64,000 nt of DNA, from assembly GCA_965247475.1 (NCBI GenBank), contig OZ252016.1, positions 434,001 to 498,000 of the forward strand. Direction: 5' to 3'. The stretch is from G965247475 sp965247475 (GTDB lineage: Bacteria; Chloroflexota; UBA11872). Numbering within the stretch: position 1 is the first letter of the stretch; the number at the start of each line of letters is the position of its first letter. This document shows positions 44,574 through 54,186 of this stretch, piece by piece. The notes under the pieces are model-generated. The model worked only from the letters and a program-made list of their open reading frames with translations. It did no database searches and was not told the origin of the DNA. A program made the position numbers and the translations under genes.

Positions 44574-44648
44574 TCCCAGAACCCGCCACCGATAGGGTGG
44601 CCAGGGTGGCTGTAGCGAGCCGATCCACCCTCCGTTCCAGGTTCGCCT

Positions 44649-45551
44649 GTGTCCGGGGGAATTGGGATTCGGTCGGCTGGAGATACGGCGGTGGCGTCCA
44701 TCAGCTCGGCACTTCGGCGGCCACGCGCGGCATACGCCGACAGCGTCGCCCGCTACCTGCTGCTCATCGTCCTCGGCGCGGCGGTCTTCTATCCGATCTT
44801 TTGGCTGGTCACGCACTCATTTCGGCCCAACAGCGAGATCTTCACGCACCCGGCCCAGGCGCTGCCGCCGACCCCGACTTTCGAGGCCTACGGCAAGATC
44901 TTCGGCAACGGCCTCTGGCTCCGGATCTTCATCAACAGCTACCTCGTGGCGACGGCCACGACCATCGTGGCGATCGGGCTCGGCGCGCTCGCCGCGTACG
45001 GGATGTCGCGGTTCACGTTTCGCGGGAAGCGCCAGCTCGAATTCTTCGTGCTGGGAACCCAGCAAATCCCGCCGGTGGCCATGATCATCCCGTTCCTTGT
45101 CGTGATCCGGCAGTTGAACGTGTACGACACCCACCTCGCGCTGGTCCTCTCGTACGCGTCGTTCGCGCTGCCGCTCGCGATCCTGATGCTCTCCACGTAT
45201 TTCGCCACGATCCCTATTGAGCTCGAGGAGTCGGCCTTCATCGACGGCGCGGGACGCCTGCGCACGCTGTGGATGATCGTGCTGCCGCTGGCCGCGCCCG
45301 GCCTCGTTGCCACCGGCGTGTTCGCGTTCATCCTGTCGTTTCAAGACCTGCTCTACGCCGTCACCCTCACGGCTTCGGACGATATGCGAACGATTCCGAT
45401 CGGCATCATCGTCTTCAAGGGTCAGCAGAACGTCGACTGGCACCAGATGCTCGCGGCGTCGGTGCTCGCCAGCATCCCGCTGCTGGCGGTGTACGCGCTT
45501 GCCCAGCGCTACCTGGTGTCCGGTCTCACGCTTGGCGCGGTCAAGCAGTAG
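44649..45551 (+). CDS. Sugar ABC transporter permease (MalG/CUT1 type)
   Basis: A 300-residue permease with six main hydrophobic helices. The EAA loop is EESAFIDGAGRLRTLWMIVLPLAAPG, the CUT1 hallmark for contact with the MsmK/UgpC ATPase. The order in the operon is permease, binding protein, permease, with no ATPase. The start is a GTG 76 bp after the -10 box. Confidence 0.9.
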   Translation: MSGGIGIRSAGDTAVASISSALRRPRAAYADSVARYLLLIVLGAAVFYPIFWLVTHSFRPNSEIFTHPAQALPPTPTFEAYGKIFGNGLWLRIFINSYLVATATTIVAIGLGALAAYGMSRFTFRGKRQLEFFVLGTQQIPPVAMIIPFLVVIRQLNVYDTHLALVLSYASFALPLAILMLSTYFATIPIELEESAFIDGAGRLRTLWMIVLPLAAPGLVATGVFAFILSFQDLLYAVTLTASDDMRTIPIGIIVFKGQQNVDWHQMLAASVLASIPLLAVYALAQRYLVSGLTLGAVKQ

Positions 45552-45688
45552 GAGCGCGGAATGGAACGAATGACCCGACAGGTGAGAGGAGGCGCTGACT
45601 AAGAGAAGATCCTGCGCGATTCTTGATCGAAGCATTCCAATGATGAGTCGAAGGCAGATTCCTGCCACGAGCACTGAGAAGGAGCATC

Positions 45689-47035
45689 ATGATCGAACGC
45701 ACGCTGACACGGCGAGGCCTGCTGCGCGTAGGCTTTGCCGGAACCGCCGCGGTTACTACCGCGGCCATCTTCGCCGCCTGCGGTGAGGAGGAGACCCCGG
45801 CGGCCGCGGCGCCGGCGACGGCCCCGGCGGCCACGGCCGCGCCGGCCACCGAGCCGGTGAAGGAAACCGTGACCGTCGAGTACATCAATTGGGCGTTCTC
45901 CGAGCTCGGTGCGGACGCATCGGCCCAGATCCTCGACGCATTCCATTCGTCGATGCCGAGCATCAAGGTCGAGCCGCAGAACCTCGGGTTCACGCAGGCT
46001 CAGGACAAGATGGTGACGCTGCACGCGGCGGGCGCCCTGGCGGACGCGGTCCAGATCGGATTCTGGCAGGTCGGGGATTTCTTCGACCTCGGCATGATCC
46101 GTGAGGTCGAGTCGTTGGCGAGTGCCGCCAATTTCGACTGGAGCGAGTACGCGGAGCCGCTCAAGAGCAAGGCCGCGGGCAAGATCTCCGTCGTGCCCAT
46201 GTCCACGATCACAGGGTTGAGTCACTTCAACCTGGACACGTTTGAAGCGGCGGGCGTCGCAGGTCCGCCGGACAACTGGGACGAGCACATCGAGACCGCC
46301 AAACAGGTGACCGACCCCGACAATTTCAAGTACGGGATCTCGCACGCCTGGGGTCTTGAGAACGCCCAGCTGTACAGCCACATGTACCCGCAGATCTGGC
46401 AGGCCGGCGGGCAGGTCGAGGACGACAACGACGGCACCTTCAGTGCCAACACCGATGAGGGCCTCGCCGCGATGGAGTACGTGCTCAGCCTCGAGCTGGA
46501 GCACAAGGTGGTCGCGCCCGGAAGTCTCGATGGCGTCGAGCAGACGCTGATCGAGAACTTTGGGTCGGGTGTGAGCGGGATGTTCTACGACAACTCGGCG
46601 CACTTGAACGGGTACCTGTCCACGGACGGTCTGAACTTCGACGTCGGCCCGCCCCTGGTGGGACCCGCCCGGCGGTCCGGCTTCACGTTCGGTTGGCGAA
46701 ACGCCATCGCCGAGCGGAGCGAGGTTGCGCAGGAGGCGTTCGATTTCCTCGGCTGGCTCGCGAGCGTCGAGGGCAACAACTTGGTGGCGGGTCTGGGCAA
46801 CCAGGTTCCGGCCAACAAGAACTCCACGCCCAACTACGCCGTCGGCGGGATGTCGAGCTTGGTGGAACAGGCGATCCATTGGGCGGGGTTCGAAGGCGCG
46901 CAAGGCCACGAGGGCTTTGGCGGCGAGCAACGCACCATCTTCGCCCGCGAGATCCACAACGCCATCAACGGTGAGGCCTCGGCCGCTGAGGTCTTGGCCG
47001 CCACGGAGGACAAGTGGAACGCGTCAGTGGCCTAG
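45689..47035 (+). CDS. Sugar ABC transporter substrate-binding lipoprotein (SBP_bac_1 type)
   Basis: A 448-residue extracellular binding protein. TRRGLLRVGFAG with twin arginines and the lipobox FAAC indicate Tat export and lipid anchoring. An Ala/Pro/Thr-rich linker follows, then the binding fold with VEYINWAF, KVEPQNLGFTQAQDKMVTLHAAGALADAVQ and the ligand-cleft tryptophans. GAAGGAG lies directly before the ATG. It supplies the substrate to the two flanking permeases. The ligand is probably an oligosaccharide or glycoside. Confidence 0.9.
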   Translation: MIERTLTRRGLLRVGFAGTAAVTTAAIFAACGEEETPAAAAPATAPAATAAPATEPVKETVTVEYINWAFSELGADASAQILDAFHSSMPSIKVEPQNLGFTQAQDKMVTLHAAGALADAVQIGFWQVGDFFDLGMIREVESLASAANFDWSEYAEPLKSKAAGKISVVPMSTITGLSHFNLDTFEAAGVAGPPDNWDEHIETAKQVTDPDNFKYGISHAWGLENAQLYSHMYPQIWQAGGQVEDDNDGTFSANTDEGLAAMEYVLSLELEHKVVAPGSLDGVEQTLIENFGSGVSGMFYDNSAHLNGYLSTDGLNFDVGPPLVGPARRSGFTFGWRNAIAERSEVAQEAFDFLGWLASVEGNNLVAGLGNQVPANKNSTPNYAVGGMSSLVEQAIHWAGFEGAQGHEGFGGEQRTIFAREIHNAINGEASAAEVLAATEDKWNASVA

Positions 47036-47180
47036 CTCACGCGCGACTGCGATCGCGGTGAGCAGCTCCGGGGACCGCGGGACTCCCTGCGGTCCCCGGC
47101 TGACGTGCCAGAACGGATGATCGGCGGACGGGTGCGCACCGGGTCCGACCGGGCGCCCCGTCGGGAAGGATCGACAGACG

Positions 47181-48146
47181 GTGGCCGAGCGAATTGAGGG
47201 GTCCGAGGCGGTCGGTGCAGGCATTCCCAACGAATCCGCGCCCCGGCAGCCGCAGGCGCGCCGGCGCAACCTGCGCCGGACATTGCTCCCGTACGCCCTC
47301 GTCGCGCCCGCCATCACCCTTCTGCTGGTGCTCATGGTGTTTCCCATGGCCCGGATGTTCCATCTCAGCCTGTTCCAGGGCGTTTTCACGCGTGCCGGGG
47401 ATGAATTCGTCGGCCTCGAGAACTTCGGCGACCTGCTCCAGAGCGAGCTGTTCTGGATCTCGCTGAGGAACTCGCTGGTATTCGTTGGCCTGAGTCTCGT
47501 GGTTCACCAGATCTTCGGCGGCGGCGTGGCGCTCCTGCTCAACCAACGCATGCGGGGACACCTGCGATCGTTCTTCCGCGGCGTCTTCATCACCCCGTGG
47601 CTGATCATTCCGGCGGTCGTGGCCATCATGTGGGTGCTGTTGCTGGACCCGCGCGGCGGCTTCAACAGCAATATGCGCTCGCTCGGGATCGTGGAGTGCT
47701 GTCCGCCGCCGGAGTGGTTCGGGAGCTTCGATCTGGCGATGCCCGCCATGATCGCCACCAACGGATGGGCCGGCTATCCGCTCACGATGATCTTCTGGCT
47801 GGCCGGCCTCCAGAGCATCCCGCTGGAGCTCTACGAGGCCGCCTCAGTGGATGGCGCCGGCCGCTGGCGGCGCTTCCGGCACATCACCTTGCCGGCCATG
47901 GGGCCGACGATTCTCACCATCCTGCTGCTCGACACGATCTACACGTTCCGGAACTGGGACCTGCCGTTCCTGACCACCGGCGGCGGCCCCGGCGACAGCA
48001 CGATCGTCCTCCCGCTGCTCACGTATCGGGAAGCGTTTGTGAACTTCAACTTCGGGCCGTCGGCCGCCTCGGCCGTGATGATCTTGCTGATCACCGGGTT
48101 CTTTGTGTACTGGTACCTGCGCTTTCGGGCGCGCTTGCTTCGATAG
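47181..48146 (+). CDS. Sugar ABC transporter permease (MalF/UgpA type)
   Basis: A 321-residue permease. An N-terminal cytosolic segment precedes six hydrophobic helices; YEAASVDGAGRWRRFRHITLP is the EAA loop and NWDLPFLTTGGGP the conserved C-terminal segment. The GTG at 47181 has AAGGA 11 bases upstream. It completes the permease pair with the gene at 44.6 kb. Confidence 0.9.
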   Translation: MAERIEGSEAVGAGIPNESAPRQPQARRRNLRRTLLPYALVAPAITLLLVLMVFPMARMFHLSLFQGVFTRAGDEFVGLENFGDLLQSELFWISLRNSLVFVGLSLVVHQIFGGGVALLLNQRMRGHLRSFFRGVFITPWLIIPAVVAIMWVLLLDPRGGFNSNMRSLGIVECCPPPEWFGSFDLAMPAMIATNGWAGYPLTMIFWLAGLQSIPLELYEAASVDGAGRWRRFRHITLPAMGPTILTILLLDTIYTFRNWDLPFLTTGGGPGDSTIVLPLLTYREAFVNFNFGPSAASAVMILLITGFFVYWYLRFRARLLR

Positions 48147-48163
48147 GCCGCCGCCGCCCCGCG

Positions 48164-48838
48164 CTACCCCAGATTGCGCAGATCCGCCGCCCTGAAGCCG
48201 GGGGTGGTGATGGTCTCGCGGCGCTGTCGCTCGATCTCGAGCACACCTGGAGCACGCGCGACCACTTCCTCCGCGACCTCGGCCGGAAACACGGCCACGC
48301 CGTTGATGTCCGCGTGCACGATCTCGCCGGTCTTCACCAGCGTGCCGCTGATCATCACGTCCAGCCCCGCCTGCACGATCTCGGGCGTGCCGTGCGCGGG
48401 TGCCGCGCCCGCCGCGAAGTACTGGAATCCCAGCTCGCTCACGGTCTCGATGTCGCGCACGCCGCCGTCGGTCACGAGCCCGATTGCGCCCAGCGTGAGC
48501 GAGATCGTCGCCATCACGTCGCCACAGTGTGCCGACCGGTACCGGTCCGGCCCCACGTCCTTGAGCACCAATACCGACGGTCGCGGCGACTGCTCAACCA
48601 GCTCATACCACTGCGCGAACCCGTCGCCCTTCTCCGGCGCGCCCGGTACGGTGCTGCGGCCGGTGGCAGTGACCGCATAGCCGACCATCGGTCCCATCTC
48701 CGGGAACATGCATCGGACGTCGTAGCCCATGTAGCCGTCGGTCGGGTCCCGGATCCCCAGCTCCTCGACCGCGTTGCAGATCGTTGGCGTGTCGAAGGCG
48801 CGCAGTTTCTCGATGATCTGGGGGGACGGTTCGGTCAT
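48164..48838 (-). CDS. RraA-like family protein
   Basis: A 224-residue protein with the RraA/4-hydroxy-4-methyl-2-oxoglutarate aldolase fold: DTPTICNAVEELG, YRSAHCGDVMA and VTDGGVRDIETV, the GGxRD-like metal or substrate loop of the family. Some members are aldolases for pyruvate-type substrates and others only resemble the RNase E regulator. The start ATG is preceded by AGAGAGGT. It converges with the MalF-type gene with 17 bp between the ends and diverges from the creatininase gene. Confidence 0.85.
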   Translation of the reverse strand: MTEPSPQIIEKLRAFDTPTICNAVEELGIRDPTDGYMGYDVRCMFPEMGPMVGYAVTATGRSTVPGAPEKGDGFAQWYELVEQSPRPSVLVLKDVGPDRYRSAHCGDVMATISLTLGAIGLVTDGGVRDIETVSELGFQYFAAGAAPAHGTPEIVQAGLDVMISGTLVKTGEIVHADINGVAVFPAEVAEEVVARAPGVLEIERQRRETITTPGFRAADLRNLG

Positions 48839-49103
48839 GCGGGTACCTCTCTTCCGGTGCGCTCGGCGCGCTTCCACCGAGCGCGGCTCCGTTATGCCAG
48901 ACAGTAGGCAAGAGGTCGTGAGCGGGCAAGTCCGCGCGGCGCCGGCGTACGTGCGCACCCGTCCGCCAGGCCGTGATTCCGCTCTCCGGCTAGCGACCGT
49001 TTGCGGCGCGTGGCCATGCCGGGCCCGCGGCCGCCGATGGCGACGCCCGCGCCGCTGGTGCTAGTCTCCGCGCCGCACCCGGCGAGCACACGGAGCAGCC
49101 AGC

Positions 49104-49784
49104 TTGAAGTACGAACGCATGCGGCCTGACCAGATTGAGGCGGTGCGCGCCCAGGTTCCCGTCGCGATCCTGCCCTGGGGCGCGCTCGAGTGGCACGGCT
49201 ACCACCAGGCGATCGGCCTGGACGCGCTCAAGGCCACCGCGTTCGCCGACGCCGTGGCGGACCGGATCGACGCGATCTCGCTCCCGCCGCTCTATTGCGG
49301 GCACGGCACCATGAAGCCCCAGGCCGGGTTCGGCCATACGATTGAAGTCTCCGCGTCCACCCTCGAGTTGCTCGCGCGCGACTACGTTGCGCAGCTTGCC
49401 GAGGAGGGCTTCGAGGTGGTCGTGATCATTTCGGGCCACGGAAACCCGGACCATCTGGCAGCGCTCGAGAAAGGCGGCCGGCCGGAGGCCGAGCGGGCCG
49501 GGATCGATTTGTGGATCCTGCCCGATAGCGCGGCGATCGACGACGACGAATACCCGCTCGACCACGCGGCGAAGTGGGAGACCAGCGTTCTGTGGGCGGT
49601 CGAGCCCGACCTCGTCGACCTGAGTCACTACCGATCCGATCTATCGGGCGATCAGCAGGGAGTCCTTGGCGTGCAGCCGGTTGGGGCCGCCTCTCGCGAG
49701 CGCGGCCAGCAGGCGTTCGACGAGGTCGTCGCCACCATCGCCGATGGGGCGCTCCAGCTGCTCAACCAGCGGCGGGCCGGCTAG
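49104..49784 (+). CDS. Creatininase family protein
   Basis: A 226-residue metal-dependent amidohydrolase of the creatininase superfamily. PWGALEWHGYHQ carries the first metal-ligand Glu and His, IGLDALKATAFADAV supplies Asp, and ISGHGNPDH the later His. Members open cyclic amides such as creatinine or act on formamide-containing metabolites. The start is a TTG with GGAG nine bases upstream, and a -10-like TAGTCT at 49062. It is about 20-30 residues shorter than many family members. The exact substrate is unknown. Confidence 0.8.
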   Translation: MKYERMRPDQIEAVRAQVPVAILPWGALEWHGYHQAIGLDALKATAFADAVADRIDAISLPPLYCGHGTMKPQAGFGHTIEVSASTLELLARDYVAQLAEEGFEVVVIISGHGNPDHLAALEKGGRPEAERAGIDLWILPDSAAIDDDEYPLDHAAKWETSVLWAVEPDLVDLSHYRSDLSGDQQGVLGVQPVGAASRERGQQAFDEVVATIADGALQLLNQRRAG

Positions 49785-49836
49785 CCGCGGTTCCCACCAC
49801 CCGTGTTCGCCGATCGCCGCAACCGGTCGAGGGTCA

Positions 49837-50140
49837 TCCCGACGCGGAGCGGAGAACCGCGTGTCGTCATGTCATTCCGAGGCGAAGCCGAGGAATCTCA
49901 TGGTCACCGGACCGGCGAAAGCCTTGTATGTCCCGACGCCCTCGGATTGTCCGAGGGAACGCGTAGGGCCGGGACAGACCGCAAAAGCCTCGTTTGGTCC
50001 GCGTCCATCGAACGGCCCATCCCGAGTCTGTCCAAGGAGCCGCGCGCCGGCGCATGTCCCCCCGGTGCGCCCTGAGCCCTTGGGCTGGCTCAGGGCAGCC
50101 CCCTCCCCCGTGCACCCTGAGTCTGTCGAAGGGGCACGGG
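49837..50140. repeat. Composite dispersed repeats, types D, B and A
   Basis: In order: a GTCATCCCGACGCGGAGC element at about 49837, a type B unit beginning TGTCATTCCGAGGCGAAG (49870-49923), a spacer with TCGAAC- and GTCCAAGG-type motifs, and type A units at about 50064-50100 and 50110-50140. The 403-bp gap between the creatininase and DUF917 genes is filled by these repeats. Confidence 0.75.
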
Positions 50141-50187
50141 AATCGCGTGGCTCATCGCTCCCATGTCAAGGCGAGGGATAGGCGCCG

Positions 50188-51282
50188 ATGTCCGGACTGA
50201 CCCCGCTTACGCCCGACGATCTCGACGCGCTCCAGACCGGCGCCTGGATCCTCGGCGCCGGCGGCGGGGGCGACCCCTACTTCGGCTACCTCGCGATCAA
50301 GAAGCTCTATCGCGAGGGCAAGCGCATCTCACTCCTGGACCCGTCCGACCTGCGCGACGACGCGTGGGTGGCGGCCGTGAATCAGATGGGGTCGCCGCTG
50401 CCGGCGGAGGAACGGCTCACCGATCCCGCCACGATCGCCAAAGCCGTCCGGCGCATGGAGCAATACCAGGACATCCGGTTCGACGCCGTGATGCCCTGGG
50501 AGATCGGCGGCGGCAACGCCTTCCAACCCTTGCTGGCCGCGGCGATGCTCGACCTCCCGGTCGTGGACGCCGACGCCATGGGCCGCGCTTTTCCCGAGGC
50601 CCAGATGACCAGCTTCGCGGTGATGGACTACACGCCCTATCCGCTCGTCATGGCCGACATCCGCGAGAACACCCTGATCATTGCCGAGGCCGTCGACTGG
50701 AAGTGGCTCGAGCGGCTGCGGCGGCGCGCCTGCGCCGAGCTCGGCGCGATCGCCGCGACCTGTAACCCGCCGCGGACCGGCCATGAGGTCAAGACCGGCA
50801 GCCATCTCCACACCGTCACCAAGGCGCTGCGGATCGGGCGCGCCGTGCACGGCGCGCGGGCGCGCAAGGCCGATCCGGTGCGCGCCGTCATCGATCTCGA
50901 GGACGGGCTGATTCTGTTCGAGGGCAAGGCCACGGACGTGGATCGACGGACCACGAGCGGCTATCTGCGCGGATCGCTGACCATCGAAGGCCTGGACGGC
51001 CGCCGCGGCGAGACCTTCACCCTGGACTTCCAGAACGAGTTCTCCGTAGCCCGACGAGACGGCCGGGTGGTCGCGACCGCACCGGAGCTGCTCTGCGTGC
51101 TGGATCGCGAGACCGGCGAGGCGATCGGCACCGAGGTCATCCGCTACGGCCAGCGCGTCACGGTGATCGCGCTGCCCGCGCCGCCGCTCTTGCTCACCGA
51201 GCGCGGCCTCGAGCTCACCGGGCCCCGGGCGTTCGGATACGACCTGGACTTCAAGTCGGTGTTCGACGGGACAGCCGCGTGA
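50188..51282 (+). CDS. DUF917 family protein
   Basis: A 364-residue protein with the DUF917 pattern: WILGAGGGGDPYFGYLA (a Gly-rich turn), the MPWEIGGGN segment, and the later LDGRRGETFTLDFQNEF block. DUF917 proteins are usually encoded beside hydantoinase/oxoprolinase genes, as here. A Gly-rich nucleotide- or metal-binding role is suspected, but the activity is unknown. It overlaps the next start by four bases (GTGA), so the two proteins are probably made together. Confidence 0.85.
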   Translation: MSGLTPLTPDDLDALQTGAWILGAGGGGDPYFGYLAIKKLYREGKRISLLDPSDLRDDAWVAAVNQMGSPLPAEERLTDPATIAKAVRRMEQYQDIRFDAVMPWEIGGGNAFQPLLAAAMLDLPVVDADAMGRAFPEAQMTSFAVMDYTPYPLVMADIRENTLIIAEAVDWKWLERLRRRACAELGAIAATCNPPRTGHEVKTGSHLHTVTKALRIGRAVHGARARKADPVRAVIDLEDGLILFEGKATDVDRRTTSGYLRGSLTIEGLDGRRGETFTLDFQNEFSVARRDGRVVATAPELLCVLDRETGEAIGTEVIRYGQRVTVIALPAPPLLLTERGLELTGPRAFGYDLDFKSVFDGTAA

Positions 51283-52811
51283 GGGTGATCGGTATCGACG
51301 TCGGCGGCACCAACACCGATGCCGTGCTGCTCGACGACCGCCGGGTGCTCGACGCCGTCAAGCGACCGACGACGCCGGATGTCTCGACCGGCATATCCCA
51401 GGCGCTGGGCGAAATCGTCGCGCGACGCCCGCTCGAGTCGGACCGGGTCGATGCGGTCATGCTCGGTACCACCCACTTCACCAATGCCGTTGCGCAGCGA
51501 CGCGGGCTGTCCAAGGTCGCCGCCATTCGGATCGGTCTGCCGGCCACGGCCTATCTGGAGCCGCTGGTCGATTGGCCGTCCGATCTCGCCGCTCTCGTCC
51601 GCGGCCGCACCTTCATGGTGCGCGGCGGCCATGAATACGACGGCCGGCCGATCGTCCCCTTCGATGAGGCCGGTATGCGTCGCGCGGCCGAGGAGATCGG
51701 CGCCGCCGGACTGACCTCCGTGGCCATCACGTCCGTGTTCGCCCCGCTGACCGCGGAGCTCGAGCACCGGGCGGCCGAGATCGTGCGCGCGGCCTGTCCC
51801 GATGCGCGCGTCACGCTCTCGCACCGGCTGGGCCGGATCGGACTGCTCCCCCGCGAGAACGTGACGATCCTGAACGCCAGCCTGCTCGACCTTGCCGAGA
51901 CCACCGTTGGGGCCTTTCGGTCGGCGCTGCGCGCCAGCGGCCTCACGGCGCCGCTGTTCCTCACTCAGAACGACGGCACCGTCATGCATGCCGACTACGC
52001 CCAGGCGTTCCCGGTCTACAGCTTTGCGTCCGGGCCGACCAACAGCATGCGCGGCGCGGCCTTCTTGTCCGGGCTGTCGGACGCCGTGGTCGTGGATGTG
52101 GGCGGCACTACCACCGATGTCGGATGTCTGCGCCGCGGGTTCCCGCGTGAGGCCAACAGCGCCGTCGAGATCGGCGGAGTGCGGAGCCTGTTCCGCATGC
52201 CCGATCTGTTCTCGATCGCGCTCGGCGGCGGCACGCGCGTCCACGAGGATCCGCTCGCGATCGGACCCGAGAGCGTCGGCTATGAGCTGCTCGCCCGCGG
52301 CCGCGCGTTCGGTGGCGGCGAGCTCACCTGCACCGACGTCGCGGTGGCGGCCGGGCTGGTCGACCTCGGCGACCGCGAGCTGGTTCGCTCACTGCGCCCG
52401 GGGCTGATCGAAGCCGTCCGCGGCGAGCTGCGATTGATGATCCAGACCTGCGTCGAACGAGTGAAGACGGATGCGGCCGAAACGCCGTTGATCGCGGTCG
52501 GCGGCGGCGCGTTCCTGATCCCCGACCAGCTCGACGGTGTGTCCGAGATCGTCCGCGTGGAGCATCATGCGGTCGCGAACGCCGTCGGCGCGGCGATCGC
52601 CCAGGTGAGCGGCGAGGCCGACCGGGTGTTTCAAGACGTCACCCGCGATCGAGCGATCGGCCGGGCCACCGAGCTCGCCGAGGCCAATGCGGTCGAGGCC
52701 GGCGCCAACCCCCGAACGCTCGAGTTGGTCGAACTGGAGGACCTCCCGCTGGCGTATCTGCCCGGCAACTCGCTGAGGGTCCGTGCGAAGGTGGTAGGTG
52801 AGATCGCGTGA
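51279..52811 (+). CDS. Hydantoinase/oxoprolinase subunit A (HyuA-like)
   Basis: A 510-residue protein of the hydantoinase A/oxoprolinase family with an ASKHA-type ATP-binding fold: GIDVGGTNTDAVLLD at the N-terminus, MLGTTHFTNAV, and VVVDVGGTTTDVG with IALGGGTRVHED further on. Such subunits hydrolyse cyclic imides or ureides (hydantoin, 5-oxoproline) with ATP, usually together with a B subunit. It starts with GTG, overlapping the DUF917 stop. It is shorter than the usual 650-700 residues, as in the DUF917-linked subgroup. Confidence 0.85.
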   Translation: MRVIGIDVGGTNTDAVLLDDRRVLDAVKRPTTPDVSTGISQALGEIVARRPLESDRVDAVMLGTTHFTNAVAQRRGLSKVAAIRIGLPATAYLEPLVDWPSDLAALVRGRTFMVRGGHEYDGRPIVPFDEAGMRRAAEEIGAAGLTSVAITSVFAPLTAELEHRAAEIVRAACPDARVTLSHRLGRIGLLPRENVTILNASLLDLAETTVGAFRSALRASGLTAPLFLTQNDGTVMHADYAQAFPVYSFASGPTNSMRGAAFLSGLSDAVVVDVGGTTTDVGCLRRGFPREANSAVEIGGVRSLFRMPDLFSIALGGGTRVHEDPLAIGPESVGYELLARGRAFGGGELTCTDVAVAAGLVDLGDRELVRSLRPGLIEAVRGELRLMIQTCVERVKTDAAETPLIAVGGGAFLIPDQLDGVSEIVRVEHHAVANAVGAAIAQVSGEADRVFQDVTRDRAIGRATELAEANAVEAGANPRTLELVELEDLPLAYLPGNSLRVRAKVVGEIA

Positions 52812-52901
52812 GCGGCACGCCTGGTGGCCCGACCTTCAGGTCGGGATGTCAGGCGCCTAGCGGCGGATGCGCCGCGTCTACTCGGGAATAGGACGGTCTG
52901 C

Positions 52902-54002
52902 ATGGCGAGCATCGAGGTCGACCAGGATCGCTTGCTGCGGACGTTTCTCGAGCTGGTCGGCGTGGACAGCTTCCACGGCCGCGAGGATTCCGTCGCTGAA
53001 TTGCTCACCGGCTACCTCGAACCGCTGGGCGTGGAGTTTCGCCGCGACCCGATCGGCAACCTCATCGGCGTGTGGGACGAGGGTTCCGACGATCGTGTGC
53101 CCATCATGCTCAACGCGCACATGGACACCATCCGCCCGACGGAAGGGATGAGGCCGGAGGTCCGGGACGGCGCCGTCTATTCAGATGGGTCGAGCGTGCT
53201 CGGCGCCGACGACAAGGCCGGGCTCGCCGCGATCGTCGAGGCCATGCGCGCGGTCGGCGAGGCTGGCCACGCGCACGGTCCGGTCGAGCTGGTGTTCACG
53301 GTCGGCGAGGAGGTCGGGCACGTTGGCTCGCGCGCGTTCGATCTGACCGGCGTGCAGTCGCGCCGTGCGTTTGTGCTGGACTCCACCGCCCCGGTCGGCG
53401 GCATCGTCACCCGCGCGTCGGGTCGTCGCGAGTTGCGGGCCGCGTTCACCGGCGCGGCCGCGCACGCCGGCGCCGCGCCCGAGCTGGGAGTCAGCGCGAT
53501 CGCGATGGCCGCGCACGCGATCGCACGCATGCCGCTCGGTCGGATCGACGCCGACACGGTCGCGAACATCGGGACCATTGCGGGTGGGCAAGCGGACAAC
53601 ATCGTCGCGCCCGAGGCCCGCATCACCGGCGAGGCCCGCAGCCTCAGCGAGCACGGGCTCGACCTTCAGATCGACGCCATGACCGCCGCCATGGACGCCA
53701 CCGCGGCGGAGTTCGGCGGTTCCGTCGACTACCAGGTCGAGAGCTTCGTGCGGGCCTACGCGCTCGAGGGCGCCGATCCCGTGGTCCACCTCGCGGAGGC
53801 CGCGATTCGAGCCGCCGGCCTCGAGCCCGCCCACGTCGCCACGGGTGGCGCCAGCGACGCGCATCAGTTCATCGCGAACGGGCTTCCCTCCGCCTGCCTC
53901 GGCGCGGGCTACGTCAACGTCCACTCGGACGATGAGTACATGCCGCTGGATGCGCTCGGAAGCCTGGCGGCAGTGACGATCCAACTCATCCTCAACGCCT
54001 GA
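52902..54002 (+). CDS. M20 family metallopeptidase (PepT-like)
   Basis: A 366-residue M20 hydrolase. NAHMDTI carries the first zinc His and Asp, GADDKAGLAA the bridging Asp, and TVGEEVGHVGS the catalytic Glu pair, then HAGAAPELG in the dimerisation domain and GGASDAHQF near the end with the last ligand His. The family includes tripeptidases, carboxypeptidases and N-carbamoyl amino-acid amidohydrolases; the latter activity would suit its place beside a hydantoinase. The ATG at 52902 is the start because the preceding open frame has no homology. Confidence 0.85.
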   Translation: MASIEVDQDRLLRTFLELVGVDSFHGREDSVAELLTGYLEPLGVEFRRDPIGNLIGVWDEGSDDRVPIMLNAHMDTIRPTEGMRPEVRDGAVYSDGSSVLGADDKAGLAAIVEAMRAVGEAGHAHGPVELVFTVGEEVGHVGSRAFDLTGVQSRRAFVLDSTAPVGGIVTRASGRRELRAAFTGAAAHAGAAPELGVSAIAMAAHAIARMPLGRIDADTVANIGTIAGGQADNIVAPEARITGEARSLSEHGLDLQIDAMTAAMDATAAEFGGSVDYQVESFVRAYALEGADPVVHLAEAAIRAAGLEPAHVATGGASDAHQFIANGLPSACLGAGYVNVHSDDEYMPLDALGSLAAVTIQLILNA

Positions 54003-54069
54003 GCGACCGGCATCCCATGCAGGGGCAACCCTTGTGGGTGCCCTCGGTGGCGGCTCCGTGCATCCCTCC

Positions 54070-54147
54070 TGTCATTCCGAGGCGAAGCCGAGGAATCCCA
54101 TGGCCACCGGACCGGCCAAGCCCTGCCCTGAGTCTCTCGAAGGAACC
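54070..54147. repeat. Dispersed repeat, type B
   Basis: A unit beginning TGTCATTCCGAGGCGAAG and continuing GAGGAATCCCATGGCC, followed by a short CTGAGTCTCTCGAAGG motif. It lies between the ends of two converging genes (M20 and HyuB). Confidence 0.7.
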
Positions 54148-54186
54148 CCGCCCCCGTCCGCACGCGAGCCAACAGACGCGTAGCCG

